The position numbers and the translations under genes are program-made. Below the pieces are notes generated by a model. It was not told where the DNA came from, did no database searches, and saw nothing but the letters and a program-made list of their open reading frames with translations. A stretch of 64,000 nucleotides of DNA. Origin: Leptolyngbya boryana PCC 6306. GTDB lineage: Bacteria; Cyanobacteriota; Cyanobacteriia; Leptolyngbyales; Leptolyngbyaceae. Positions 15,713 through 23,286 of the stretch are shown in pieces (positions within the stretch are counted from its first letter, which is position 1; the number at the start of each line of letters is the position of its first letter). The stretch spans positions 62,001-126,000 of the forward strand of contig NZ_KB731326.1 in NCBI RefSeq assembly GCF_000353285.1, written 5' to 3'.

Positions 15713-17036
15713 AGTTCGGGCACAACTGGCGATGCAGATTGCCCGATCGCAGGATCGCCGCGTGTTTTGGCTAAAAGTCTGGCTCCACACAGAGTCTGGT
15801 CTGACTTTGCTGCTAGTGCTGTTCACTCTGTCAGTACTGACAATCAGTTCAATCAATCAGCGCACGACTGCCTGGTTTCAGGGATTCAAGCTGTTTGGTG
15901 TTGCATTGTCAGGCATTCAGTCTGCGGCACGTCTCACCACCTTCAATCCAGAGGCGGGAAAGCCGCTGAAAGTGGGCGATACGGTCGCTGGCTTTGAAAT
16001 TACCAGCGGGTTTGGCAAGCGCACGCACCCGGTCAGCGGGGAGGTGGCTTTTCACAACGGGGTCGATGCGGCCATGCCGGTGGGAACCGCGATCGTGGCT
16101 CCGTTTGACGGTGAGGTTCAACCGATCGCGAATGATTCTTGCGGCTGGGGTTTGCGCTACTTCAGCCCGACGATGCCAAACCATCGCTTCGGCATGTGTC
16201 ATTTCTCCGAACAGGTCAAGGGGGGTTCGGTCAAGGCAGGAGCGACAATCGCCCGTAGCGGCGGCAGTCCTGGCAGTAAGGGAGCTGGCAGCTCAACCGG
16301 CCCACATTTGCATTTCGTGGTGTCCAATCGCGATGGAACCCCGGTTCCGCCGACACAGGAGGCATTATCGAAGTTTCTCACACCAGCCAAGACTGCATCT
16401 ACCCAATCGCCAAGCGACGCGACTTCTAACGCTGAAAACACATCCGAAGCTTCAGCCACAGAGACCTTGAAGTACTTTGAGGAAATTGCACTTGGCGATG
16501 AGTTCAACACCTCAGCAAAAGTGGTCAAAAAATGGCGATCGTCGATTCGCTACGCGGTGACGGGAAGACCGACGCAAACCGACCGGGAAACGCTGCAAAA
16601 GGTACTCTCGGAACTGCACGAGCTGACCGGGCTGGAGTTTTTATACGGTTCTATTGGCAAGCATGTGATCACCATTCACTTTGTTCCTGTCGATCAGTTT
16701 AAGTCCGTTCTACCGGCGACGCCGGCCGGCAATCTTGGTTACTTTGAGTTCAACGACCAGAACAATGTAATCACCCGTGCCCGTATTCTCATTTCAACCA
16801 CTGGGGTGAATCAGCAGGAGCGATCGCACCTGATTCGCGAAGAAGTGACGCAGGCGCTTGGGCTGGCGCGCGATTCGGATCGCTATAAAGACAGCATTTT
16901 CACACAGCAATGGACCAAGACCCAGCAGTACAGCCCGATCGATAAAGCGGTCATTCGGCTGCTTTACGACGAGCGGATCAAGCCGGGAATGACGATCGAG
17001 CAAGTAACGCAAGCCCTCAAGTCCACCAGAGTATAA
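15663..17036 (+). CDS. Membrane-anchored M23 peptidase fused to DUF2927
   Basis: A 457-residue protein. One transmembrane helix (LTLLLVLFTLSVLTISSI, about 47-64) anchors it. Residues about 100-235 are a lysostaphin-type M23 metallopeptidase: His131 and Asp135 (HNGVD), His180, and His215/His217 in GPHLHF. These bind zinc and cut peptidoglycan cross-links. Residues about 265-455 match DUF2927, a metzincin-like domain; the expected HExxH is replaced by LIREEVTQALGLARDSD, the usual DUF2927 form. The combination suits opening the cell wall for an envelope-spanning machine, as VirB1 does in type IV secretion. It is the best functional clue for this operon. Confidence 0.85.
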   Translation: MHIPGYLKKALDEANPEVRAQLAMQIARSQDRRVFWLKVWLHTESGLTLLLVLFTLSVLTISSINQRTTAWFQGFKLFGVALSGIQSAARLTTFNPEAGKPLKVGDTVAGFEITSGFGKRTHPVSGEVAFHNGVDAAMPVGTAIVAPFDGEVQPIANDSCGWGLRYFSPTMPNHRFGMCHFSEQVKGGSVKAGATIARSGGSPGSKGAGSSTGPHLHFVVSNRDGTPVPPTQEALSKFLTPAKTASTQSPSDATSNAENTSEASATETLKYFEEIALGDEFNTSAKVVKKWRSSIRYAVTGRPTQTDRETLQKVLSELHELTGLEFLYGSIGKHVITIHFVPVDQFKSVLPATPAGNLGYFEFNDQNNVITRARILISTTGVNQQERSHLIREEVTQALGLARDSDRYKDSIFTQQWTKTQQYSPIDKAVIRLLYDERIKPGMTIEQVTQALKSTRV

Positions 17037-17038
17037 CG

Positions 17039-17335
17039 ATGCCAAAGCCAGTAACCAAAACGCCGCTTGACCTTGACTGCATTGATTTCGGATCACTGGT
17101 CCGGGTTCACCCGATGCAGAAACAGCTTCAGTTCGGACAGATTTATCAGTTTGTTGGCGCAGTGGTCGAAGTGCGCGACAACATGACCCGGACACTTTGC
17201 CGATTCCTCTCGACCACATCCTCCGATTACTTTGTGCTGGAGTTGGGAGATGTTGCTGAGTGGATCAATGCAGGATGGCTGAGCGATGCTGACGCAGAGA
17301 CCTTTCAGCACACTGTTCTATTAACCGCACAATAA
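17039..17335 (+). CDS. Small hypothetical protein
   Basis: A 98-residue protein 2 bases after the peptidase stop. Predicted beta-rich (GSLVRVHPMQKQLQFGQIYQF, FVLELGDVAEWINAGWL). No family recognised. Confidence 0.5.
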   Translation: MPKPVTKTPLDLDCIDFGSLVRVHPMQKQLQFGQIYQFVGAVVEVRDNMTRTLCRFLSTTSSDYFVLELGDVAEWINAGWLSDADAETFQHTVLLTAQ

Positions 17336-17342
17336 TTCAGCA

Positions 17343-17531
17343 ATGTATCAGGTTGTTGTGATCGATCATTCGGGTGTTGTTCCCGATCGTCCCGTTTCCC
17401 TTCCTCTGAAGTTTCAGGATGCTCTCGATTTGGCAATTTTGCTGAATGCCGACAGTTTTCTTGATGGATATTGCCTGAAAGAAGAAAGCTATGTTGTTTC
17501 GATTGCAGGAGCGACGCACGGAGTTGTTTAA
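17343..17531 (+). CDS. Small hypothetical protein
   Basis: A 62-residue protein 7 bases after the previous stop. Mixed strand and helix; no motif recognised. Accepted because of spacing and composition. It overlaps the start of the interrupted frame at 17491. Confidence 0.4.
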   Translation: MYQVVVIDHSGVVPDRPVSLPLKFQDALDLAILLNADSFLDGYCLKEESYVVSIAGATHGVV

Positions 17532-17688
17532 AGGCGTATTGTACAGCGATCGCGTCAAGCTTCATCCTGATGAGTTTGTGAGGGTTTGACAGCTTGATGA
17601 GGAGGGCGAAAAGCAAATGCGCGCTGCCATGATGCAGCGATACCCGAACTCAGGCGGGTTCTATGACTTCAAAGAATCGGTTTGGTAA
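17491..17688 (+). pseudogene. Small frame interrupted by one TGA
   Basis: From ATG 17491 the frame runs 32 codons (LQERRTELFKGVLYSDRVKL, then HPDEFVRV), meets TGA at 17587-17589 and continues for another 33 codons (QLDEEGEKQMRAAMMQRYPN, then GGFYDFKESVW) to TAA 17688. Both halves look protein-like and end 6 bases before the next gene. I read it as a 65-codon operon gene with one nonsense change, or a sequence error. Confidence 0.35.
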
Positions 17689-17694
17689 CAGCTT

Positions 17695-18369
17695 ATGCGC
17701 TACAACCCCTATAACTTTAACAACGTTAAATTGATTGGCTTTGCAGCGGTTTGTGGATTGTCGCTTGTGGGGCTGGCCAATACCGGCACGGGCGTTGCGG
17801 TCCTAAAAACCGTTCAGCGCGTCCCGGCGACCTTGACCAGTTTACTCGCGTCTCCCACCGCAAAAGGCGCGATCGCGGTTTGTGCTGCCGAGGGCAACTG
17901 TACGCCCCAAGGCGAGCTGACCGCGTATGCTGACGGTCACGCTGACCCCGGTAATGGCAGATGGAACATGGGTCGATTCTCGTACCAGCATGGGGCGGCA
18001 ACGCCTGCGGAAGCCGATCGCAAACAGTTGGCGCGACTGCGATCGCAAGGCAAAGTCATTTTGAATGAAGCAAAGAAGGAAAAGGTGCCCTTGAATGAGA
18101 AGGAGATCGTGAATGCGATTGACTTGGCAAACCAGGCACCGCTCGCCGCCCTGGAGCCAAACGGAGGGTTCATCGATCGATTGAAGCAGTGTCGGGGACA
18201 GGGGAAGACGGGATCAGACGCTGTACTCTGCGCGCGATCGCAGAGCTTTAGAAATCCCATTACAGGTGAACTCGAAGCGCCGGGGTTGGGCAATTCGCTT
18301 TCCCGCGTGGAGCGTGACCAGCAGCGGCGCATGGATGCCATTCGCGATGCGTTGGCTAGTGCGCCGTAA
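17695..18369 (+). CDS. Secreted muramidase-like protein
   Basis: A 224-residue protein with an N-terminal membrane or signal helix (LIGFAAVCGLSLVGLANTG). Residues 60-105 carry CAAEGNCTPQGELTAYADGH then DPGNGRWNMGRFSYQHG, a pattern I associate with small lysozyme-like domains encoded in cyanobacterial mobile elements; Glu66 would be the catalytic acid. Two Cys pairs suggest an exported protein. With the M23 peptidase it gives the operon two wall-cleaving activities, one for glycan and one for peptide. The exact family is not certain. Confidence 0.55.
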   Translation: MRYNPYNFNNVKLIGFAAVCGLSLVGLANTGTGVAVLKTVQRVPATLTSLLASPTAKGAIAVCAAEGNCTPQGELTAYADGHADPGNGRWNMGRFSYQHGAATPAEADRKQLARLRSQGKVILNEAKKEKVPLNEKEIVNAIDLANQAPLAALEPNGGFIDRLKQCRGQGKTGSDAVLCARSQSFRNPITGELEAPGLGNSLSRVERDQQRRMDAIRDALASAP

Positions 18370-18543
18370 GATTCAGCTCTACAAGCCTACCCCATACCCC
18401 ACAATACTCAGAATTCTTGACTGGCTACACAAAGCTTGCGTTGCGTCAAGGGTTTCATCAAAGTCTGCAAACCTGTTTCTGCCCTAGCGCGCCTCATGAC
18501 CATTTTTTGAAAATGAGCGAATTGTAAGCAACAGGTAGAAAAA

Positions 18544-18825
18544 TTGAACAGATCACAGGCAGTCTTGTCAGTCGCAGCAGAAACTCTGAAGCTAACTGAA
18601 TGCACACATGAGCAGGCGATAGTCGGATTGGACGCTTTTTATTGTCCTGTTTGTCAGTGCTCTATTGAGAGGGTATTGAATCAAATCGAATTGAATTTGA
18701 TTGAGCTAAATCTGATCGAATTTAAACAGATCGAATCAAGACAATACAAAGAACTACTGCAACGTCTTGAGTCCACGTCTTCCTCGCTAGTCGAGAACGA
18801 TGACGATGATTACGACGACTTTTAG
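18544..18825 (+). CDS. Small protein with CxxC knuckle and leucine/isoleucine repeat
   Basis: A 93-residue protein with a TTG start behind AGGTAG. It has one CPVC knuckle near residue 35, then a short repeat IELNLIELNLIEF whose DNA is itself repetitive (GAATTGAATTTGATTGAG and variants at about 18680-18730), then an Asp-rich tail. It may dimerise through the repeat. No family recognised. Confidence 0.45.
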   Translation: MNRSQAVLSVAAETLKLTECTHEQAIVGLDAFYCPVCQCSIERVLNQIELNLIELNLIEFKQIESRQYKELLQRLESTSSSLVENDDDDYDDF

Positions 18826-18957
18826 GGCATACCATAATCTCTGAAATTAATCCAGGGCATCGGATGAATCTTCATCATCAACAATGCCATTTTAGATATC
18901 GCGCTTATCTTTCTAAGATTTGATCGCAATGTAACTTCTCGCATTTTAAAGCGCTCC

Positions 18958-19338
18958 ATGACGCTTGCGACCAAGATTCACTCATCAATTTCTTCAATCA
19001 TGTGCAAACAACTTCTTAAAATACTCCGCCGTATGATCATTGGGTTTGATTCGACAGTACGCCCAGTGGCATCACTTCCCGTTTCTTTAAGGTTCGTCGA
19101 GCCACCTTGCTTGCTAGCTCGTGAGGAACAGATAACCGCCACGCTGAAGACCGTGTTGGGCAATGGGCAGATTGCCATCTGGGAAGGAGAGCCAGAAGAA
19201 TTTGCCCGCATTGCTCAGGGTCTGGGACTGCAATCGCAATGGCAGGAAAACAGTTGGGGAGGCTGGGATTTCACGGCGCACAACGATCTTGGAGAAACTG
19301 CTCAGATTACGATCGTGCGACCAGATTTTGCAACCTGA
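18958..19338 (+). CDS. Hypothetical protein
   Basis: A 126-residue protein. The C-terminal half (GQIAIWEGEPEEFARIAQGL, SWGGWDFTAHNDLGE) has the look of a small alpha/beta domain. The N-terminal 40 residues are less convincing and a later start is possible. No family recognised. Confidence 0.4.
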   Translation: MTLATKIHSSISSIMCKQLLKILRRMIIGFDSTVRPVASLPVSLRFVEPPCLLAREEQITATLKTVLGNGQIAIWEGEPEEFARIAQGLGLQSQWQENSWGGWDFTAHNDLGETAQITIVRPDFAT

Positions 19339-19385
19339 AAGCGCATCCAAGCAAGTCTGATGCTTGATTAGCAGGAAACGACGCC

Positions 19386-19685
19386 ATGAATGAATTTACC
19401 GAACGACAAATCGAACTGTTGGCGACCGTCATTGAGGGCTGTACGGATGAAACGCGACAGCATCACACCCGCGAAAAGCTTCAGTTTCTGAATCAGCTCA
19501 CCACTTCTCATCTGATGGGGGAGGTATTTAACGATCGCTGCCGCTTCCTCGAATTGCTGATTCATGGATTAGTCCTACAGCAGGAAAGCGTTGTGGATGC
19601 TATCGAATGCTATACCCAGGAGGGCGATTCTGCGGCGTTCAAGCAAAAGCTTGAAGCGATCGCGCATCAGTTCGGAATTGTTTGA
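19386..19685 (+). CDS. Small helical hypothetical protein
   Basis: A 99-residue all-helical protein (ERQIELLATVIEGC, CRFLELLIHGLVLQQES). No motif recognised. It is followed 36 bases later by another small helical gene; the two may form an operon. Confidence 0.5.
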   Translation: MNEFTERQIELLATVIEGCTDETRQHHTREKLQFLNQLTTSHLMGEVFNDRCRFLELLIHGLVLQQESVVDAIECYTQEGDSAAFKQKLEAIAHQFGIV

Positions 19686-19721
19686 TTGAATTGCTGATTG
19701 TCTGATACGGAGGACGCGCTG

Positions 19722-20189
19722 ATGAGGATCGCGATGACACGCAACGCTTTGACCGTCGAACAGTTTCAAATCACCTTGGATGTTTTTAAGACTTGGCGCG
19801 AGGAGTGCGAGCAAGAGATTGAACAGTCGGTCGGTAGCGGCGAGCCGCCTGCGCTTTGGCGGCAGGATGTGATTAATGAGGCAATTCGTCAAGTGACGCA
19901 GCACGCGATCGAGATTACCAAGCCCGTGATGCCGGAGGGACTGACATTTGATGAAAAGCTTGATTTTATTGAACGTCATCAAAATCGTGTGCGGCGCTAT
20001 GTGCTTGATGATGATGGTTTTACCGCAACGATCGCGACGCTGAGCCAAGCTCAGGAAGAGGTGCGGCATCGAGAATTCGAGGGCGAGTTTGAAGCCCTGC
20101 AAGTCAATTACGACAACTGCAAGGATGCTTCACTCGAAGCCTACACGGACGTTTTGCGGCTTTTGACGGGAGAGGAAGCCCAGCTCTGA
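19722..20189 (+). CDS. Hypothetical helical protein
   Basis: A 155-residue protein from ATG 19722, chosen because CGGAGGA (19708-19714) is well spaced; TTG 19698 is less likely. Mostly long helices with many Glu/Gln (TWREECEQEIEQSV, SQAQEEVRHREFEGEFEAL). No family recognised. The operator pair O2 starts 19 bases after its stop. Confidence 0.5.
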   Translation: MRIAMTRNALTVEQFQITLDVFKTWREECEQEIEQSVGSGEPPALWRQDVINEAIRQVTQHAIEITKPVMPEGLTFDEKLDFIERHQNRVRRYVLDDDGFTATIATLSQAQEEVRHREFEGEFEALQVNYDNCKDASLEAYTDVLRLLTGEEAQL

Positions 20190-20207
20190 AACTGGTTCCC
20201 CAAAAGG

Positions 20208-20241
20208 CCGCGTAACGCGGGACTATTACCGTGTTACACTG
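20208..20241. promoter_or_regulatory. Operator pair O2
   Basis: CCGCGTAACGCGG (20208-20220) and CCGTGTTACACTG (20229-20241) are 21 bp apart, two helical turns. TACACT at the end of the second could be a -10 element, so a bound repressor would block polymerase. This is the likely promoter of the winged-helix gene at 20559, with a leader of about 300 bases. Confidence 0.6.
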
Positions 20242-20438
20242 ATCCTGTTCTCGTGGAGAATAGTACAAATCACCACACAGAACAGGAACTGCAAAGCACT
20301 GAACAATCGTAAGGAGGTGCAGGTAACTGAAATTAAACGGCAGAGACGCGCTTTCACTGGTACACAAGCATGATTGCTCTCAACATCATGCTCGGTAGAG
20401 CAAGGCGACTTCTCTGAAAAAACCCCATAAATGCAAAT

Positions 20439-20523
20439 CCTCTCAAGTGTTGGAGCACCGGAGAGGGAAGTGACAAGCCCGGATGGGCTGCTACGTAACG
20501 TAATGCTTTCATTATCGTAGCAG
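20439..20523 (+). ncRNA. Structured leader with three consecutive stems
   Basis: Between operator pair O2 and the start codon at 20559 the transcript can form three stems: CCTCTC/GAGAGG with an inner GTG/CAC (20439-20466), AGCCC-GGAT-GGGCT (20476-20489), and CTGCTACG/CGTAGCAG enclosing 20 bases (20488-20523). Stems two and three overlap by two bases, so they may compete. A further TAAGGAGG lies at about 20310 with no gene behind it. I could not assign it to a known riboswitch or ribozyme class. Confidence 0.35.
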
Positions 20524-20558
20524 ACATCGCGGGAAATTTGACCTGCAAATTTCTAAAA

Positions 20559-21587
20559 ATGACTACGAATATTCCAACCACCACGTTCGCCCCGATCACG
20601 GCGGCGTGGGATCGGCAGTTTGCCCGCCTGCTGCCCGACGGAGCACAGATTCTGTGGAAATGGCTGCGGCGCATGGCCAAGCCCGGTACTGAGATTGAGT
20701 TCGAGCTGGAGGATTTTACCGAGGAACACAAGTACTCGTCCAAATGGGCGCGGCATTCGCTGAATCTTCTAGTAAAGAATGGACTGGTGGAGATTTTGCG
20801 CCAGTACCGGGGATACGGATTCAAGGTTAAGGTGAACCAGCCTGATGCGATCGGGAACAAAAGTTCCATTTCCCGGAATACGGCTTCTGATCGCGGCGAG
20901 GAGTGTTCCGATAATGACCACTCAACTTCCCAAAAACCGACCGCAAACGGCGAGAATCCGTCAGACCTTAACAGAGAAGAAAACAGAGAATCATTTAAAA
21001 AAGAACAACAGAACACAGCGGTCCCACCGTCCCACCCTGTTCTGAATGGACAGGAAAATGTTTTTGAGGCGGATCGAAATCGGCAGAATCCAACGTATTC
21101 CAGACTGCTGAACGAAGCCGAGCGGATTGGGGTTCGGCTGAATTCGCAGCTAGAACAAGAGATGCTGGCTGCGCCAGCGATCGTGCTGGAAAACGCGATC
21201 GAAGCCCTCAAACAGCGGCTCCGCGCCGGGAAGACCAAAATCAAGAACAAGGAAGGATTCCTGCGAAAAGCGATTCGCGGCGGCTGGCGGCCGAATTTAG
21301 AGCAAGCGTCGGGAGAACCAGCATCGGTGAAACAAGATTCAAGACCGACGAGAGGTGCGATCGACAATCATCTACCCGCTCGGCCGCAACCGGATGGACC
21401 GATTGACCTGTCAGACATTCTGGTTGGAATTGATCTGGCGCTTGAGCATTTGAGGTTCGAGTCCAGGCTTGTCGCTGAAACGCTACGAAGTCGGTATGGT
21501 GTTCCCGATCAATCCCGGCTAGACACAGACCAGCTCATGGATTGGCACGTTTACCTGCAAACGTTTCTGCCAAAGCCTGCCTCCTAG
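20559..21587 (+). CDS. Winged-helix protein, replication-initiator-like
   Basis: A 342-residue protein from ATG 20559 (TTG 20538 is upstream in frame). Residues about 8-95 form a winged-helix domain (AQILWKWLRRMAKPG, KYSSKWARHSLNLLVKNGLV, then a YRGYGFKV wing), comparable to the N-terminal domains of plasmid initiators and DnaD-like proteins. A Ser/Asn/Glu-rich linker follows (100-180). The C-terminal 150 residues are helical and basic. It could be a second initiator or a regulator; the long structured leader and operators suggest tight control. Function is not settled by sequence. Confidence 0.6.
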   Translation: MTTNIPTTTFAPITAAWDRQFARLLPDGAQILWKWLRRMAKPGTEIEFELEDFTEEHKYSSKWARHSLNLLVKNGLVEILRQYRGYGFKVKVNQPDAIGNKSSISRNTASDRGEECSDNDHSTSQKPTANGENPSDLNREENRESFKKEQQNTAVPPSHPVLNGQENVFEADRNRQNPTYSRLLNEAERIGVRLNSQLEQEMLAAPAIVLENAIEALKQRLRAGKTKIKNKEGFLRKAIRGGWRPNLEQASGEPASVKQDSRPTRGAIDNHLPARPQPDGPIDLSDILVGIDLALEHLRFESRLVAETLRSRYGVPDQSRLDTDQLMDWHVYLQTFLPKPAS

Positions 21588-22054
21588 CGATTTGCCTGCC
21601 GCCACTCCCACGGCGGTGTGAACGTGCTCGACCAGATACCAAGTCGGGCTTGTCTCGCTTGATTTTCCTGCGGAACGTACTGCTTGGAGTAGTGGCGGTA
21701 GGCCAGTGCCCATCCGTTGGCTACCAGCCAGCCGTTCAGGTCTTCGCGCCCGATCGTGCAGATGGCCACCAGACGCTGATGGCGATCGCGCTTTTTGCCG
21801 GAGCAGGTGACAGTTTGATTGCCAATCTTTTCTTGCAGGGCGAGCGTGGCCGCCTGTCCACAGCGCCATGCCTTGCCTTTAAGCGTGCAGGTCTGGCGAC
21901 CTTCCGGCGCGTCAATGCCGTGCAGGCGTATCCTTTGATCGTGAATTTCCAGGGTATCGCCATCAATCACCGAGGCAGTGCCTTTGAGGTCGGCTGCCTG
22001 GGCGATCGGACATAGCAGCATGAAAAATGCGGCGGCAATGATCGGGTGTTTCAT
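21584..22054 (-). CDS. Secreted micrococcal-nuclease-like protein (SNase), copy 1
   Basis: A 156-residue nuclease with a signal peptide (HPIIAAAFFMLLCPIAQA). The SNase core is complete: ASVIDGDTLEI, then RIRLHGIDAPEG with the active-site Arg and Asp, then KKRDRHQRLVA, then the GWALAYRHYSK helix. It degrades DNA and RNA outside the cytoplasm and needs calcium. Plasmids of this type often carry it near conjugation genes. A second, longer SNase is at 32867. It converges with the winged-helix gene, overlapping by 4 bases. Confidence 0.93.
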   Translation of the reverse strand: MKHPIIAAAFFMLLCPIAQAADLKGTASVIDGDTLEIHDQRIRLHGIDAPEGRQTCTLKGKAWRCGQAATLALQEKIGNQTVTCSGKKRDRHQRLVAICTIGREDLNGWLVANGWALAYRHYSKQYVPQENQARQARLGIWSSTFTPPWEWRQANR

Positions 22055-22481
22055 AGTGCTAACATTCCCTCTCTTGATCCATGACTATCCATCCATGTTT
22101 TGGAAAAAGGTTGGATCAGGCTGTGGCGATGGCTTGGAAGGACTGAAGCTTAAGCAGACGTTTCCCCTGTTTGACAAGATAACGCGGACTCCAATGCGTC
22201 AATAGTGCGCTGCGCCGCTCCTAGCGTCGCGCTATTGACCCATTGAAGCCTCCCGCGCTGGCGGATTGACAGGGGTAAACGTCGCAAGAAATTGTCACTC
22301 ATGGCAAAGGTGTCAATGGTAGGGCTGAAGACAAAGCCGCGATCGTGACGATGTATCTTCTTTGCCAATTCACCATCACCCACACGGTTTTTTGACGGTT
22401 AAGAGTTGTGACAAAAACCGTGTAACACGGCTTTTCAGTCATTTTGCGCGGTAGAATTGAGTAGCAGTTCAGGTGTACCTC
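22055..22481. other. Divergent intergenic region with one operator
   Basis: 427 bases between the SNase (minus) and a 39-codon gene (plus). It holds operator O3 (22418-22430) and a TAGAAT -10 candidate at about 22452. No other gene is supported; the minus-strand frames here lack recognisable features. Confidence 0.5.
22418..22430. promoter_or_regulatory. Single operator O3
   Basis: CCGTGTAACACGG, a perfect 6+1+6 palindrome of the same class as O2, O4 and O5. It lies about 20 bases upstream of TAGAAT, a plausible -10 for the 39-codon gene at 22482. A half-site GCGCGG follows at 22446. Confidence 0.55.
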
Positions 22482-22601
22482 ATGTTCGATAAGGTTCAAA
22501 TTGTGGAAACGCGCGTTCCTGTCACAGTTGAAACTTTGGAGCAGGTGATCGCGGCGCTTGGTATGTACAAATACTCCATCGGATTCTTGCAGGAGGCATG
22601 A
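22482..22601 (+). CDS. 39-residue protein
   Basis: A short gene behind operator O3: KVQIVETRVPVTVETLEQVI, then AALGMYKYSIGFLQEA. It is strand-helix in character. Its stop lies just after an AGGAGG that serves the next gene 3 bases later, so the two are coupled. No family recognised. Confidence 0.5.
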   Translation: MFDKVQIVETRVPVTVETLEQVIAALGMYKYSIGFLQEA

Positions 22602-22604
22602 ACC

Positions 22605-23168
22605 GTGAACGAACCTCACGAGTTCAGCAGGCTTGAACCGCACCGCGATCACGCTCAGCATTTCGAGATTGCGCTGGGGGACATAGTGATTCAGATCGCT
22701 GTGACGCTGTACGACGACCATTATGCCCGAATAGAGTTCAACGGTCTGCCGCTTTACGAAGACGGGTTTCGGGTCGATTTGGTGCCTGACAGCCACCTTG
22801 AGCAAGGATTAGCAGGCATTGACCAGGAATACCTTGCCTGGGCGGTTGAGCAGATCTTAGTCGAGCGGTGCCTGGAACTCGATCGCTGGATCAAGCGGGT
22901 GCAGCCTGCGATCGTGCAGGCGTTGGCAACGTTGCCGCCCGACGCGCAGCGACAGGCAATTTTGGTTCTAGGGAATGCTCCCGCGAATCGATCGCACAGC
23001 AAGGTTAAAGCCATTCTGAACGCGGCGGCGCTGGTTGAGCCGGAGTATCTGGTGTACTGCGCGATCGCCGACGCGGTGAAGCAGTTGCCACAGCCCAAGA
23101 CGCGACTGACCGCTTCAAGTCTTCCGCCCGCAGCACACGCCGCCGAGCAGCTTTCATTGTTTGACTGA
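22605..23168 (+). CDS. Hypothetical protein ending in a clamp-binding-like motif
   Basis: A 187-residue protein with a GTG start behind AGGAGG (22591-22596). The N-terminal half is strand-rich (GDIVIQIAVTLYDDHYARIEF), the C-terminal half helical. It ends EQLSLFD, which fits the QLxLF motif by which proteins bind the DNA polymerase sliding clamp. If functional, this links it to replication or repair. It lies upstream of the PP-loop gene, separated by a regulatory dyad. No family recognised. Confidence 0.55.
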   Translation: MNEPHEFSRLEPHRDHAQHFEIALGDIVIQIAVTLYDDHYARIEFNGLPLYEDGFRVDLVPDSHLEQGLAGIDQEYLAWAVEQILVERCLELDRWIKRVQPAIVQALATLPPDAQRQAILVLGNAPANRSHSKVKAILNAAALVEPEYLVYCAIADAVKQLPQPKTRLTASSLPPAAHAAEQLSLFD

Positions 23169-23195
23169 TTTTCTACCAAGCATTCGTCAGTCATA

Positions 23196-23231
23196 GTTCT
23201 AGAGATTACAGTCTCAATATTTCTCTAGAAC
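23196..23231. promoter_or_regulatory. Dyad B1: GTTCTAGAGA-N16-TCTCTAGAAC
   Basis: A perfect 10+16+10 inverted repeat 56 bases upstream of the PP-loop gene start. The same dyad with identical spacing occurs twice in front of umuDC (37739 and 37826). A shared repressor, perhaps of the LexA/UmuD-processed type, is inferred. Confidence 0.65.
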
Positions 23232-23286
23232 TGTGAGCTAAATCCGTCTCACGTCTACATTTTTTTGCCCTCTGGGGGACGTTCTC

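Noticed and set aside
20354-21367. 337-codon reading frame on the minus strand
   Set aside because: It is antisense to the winged-helix gene and its leader, has Ser/Arg/Cys-rich shadow composition and no domain; the plus strand has the recognisable fold.
23196-23231. Terminator for the 22605 gene
   Set aside because: The arms are AT-rich with a 16-base spacer and the same dyad appears twice before umuDC, so an operator is the better reading.
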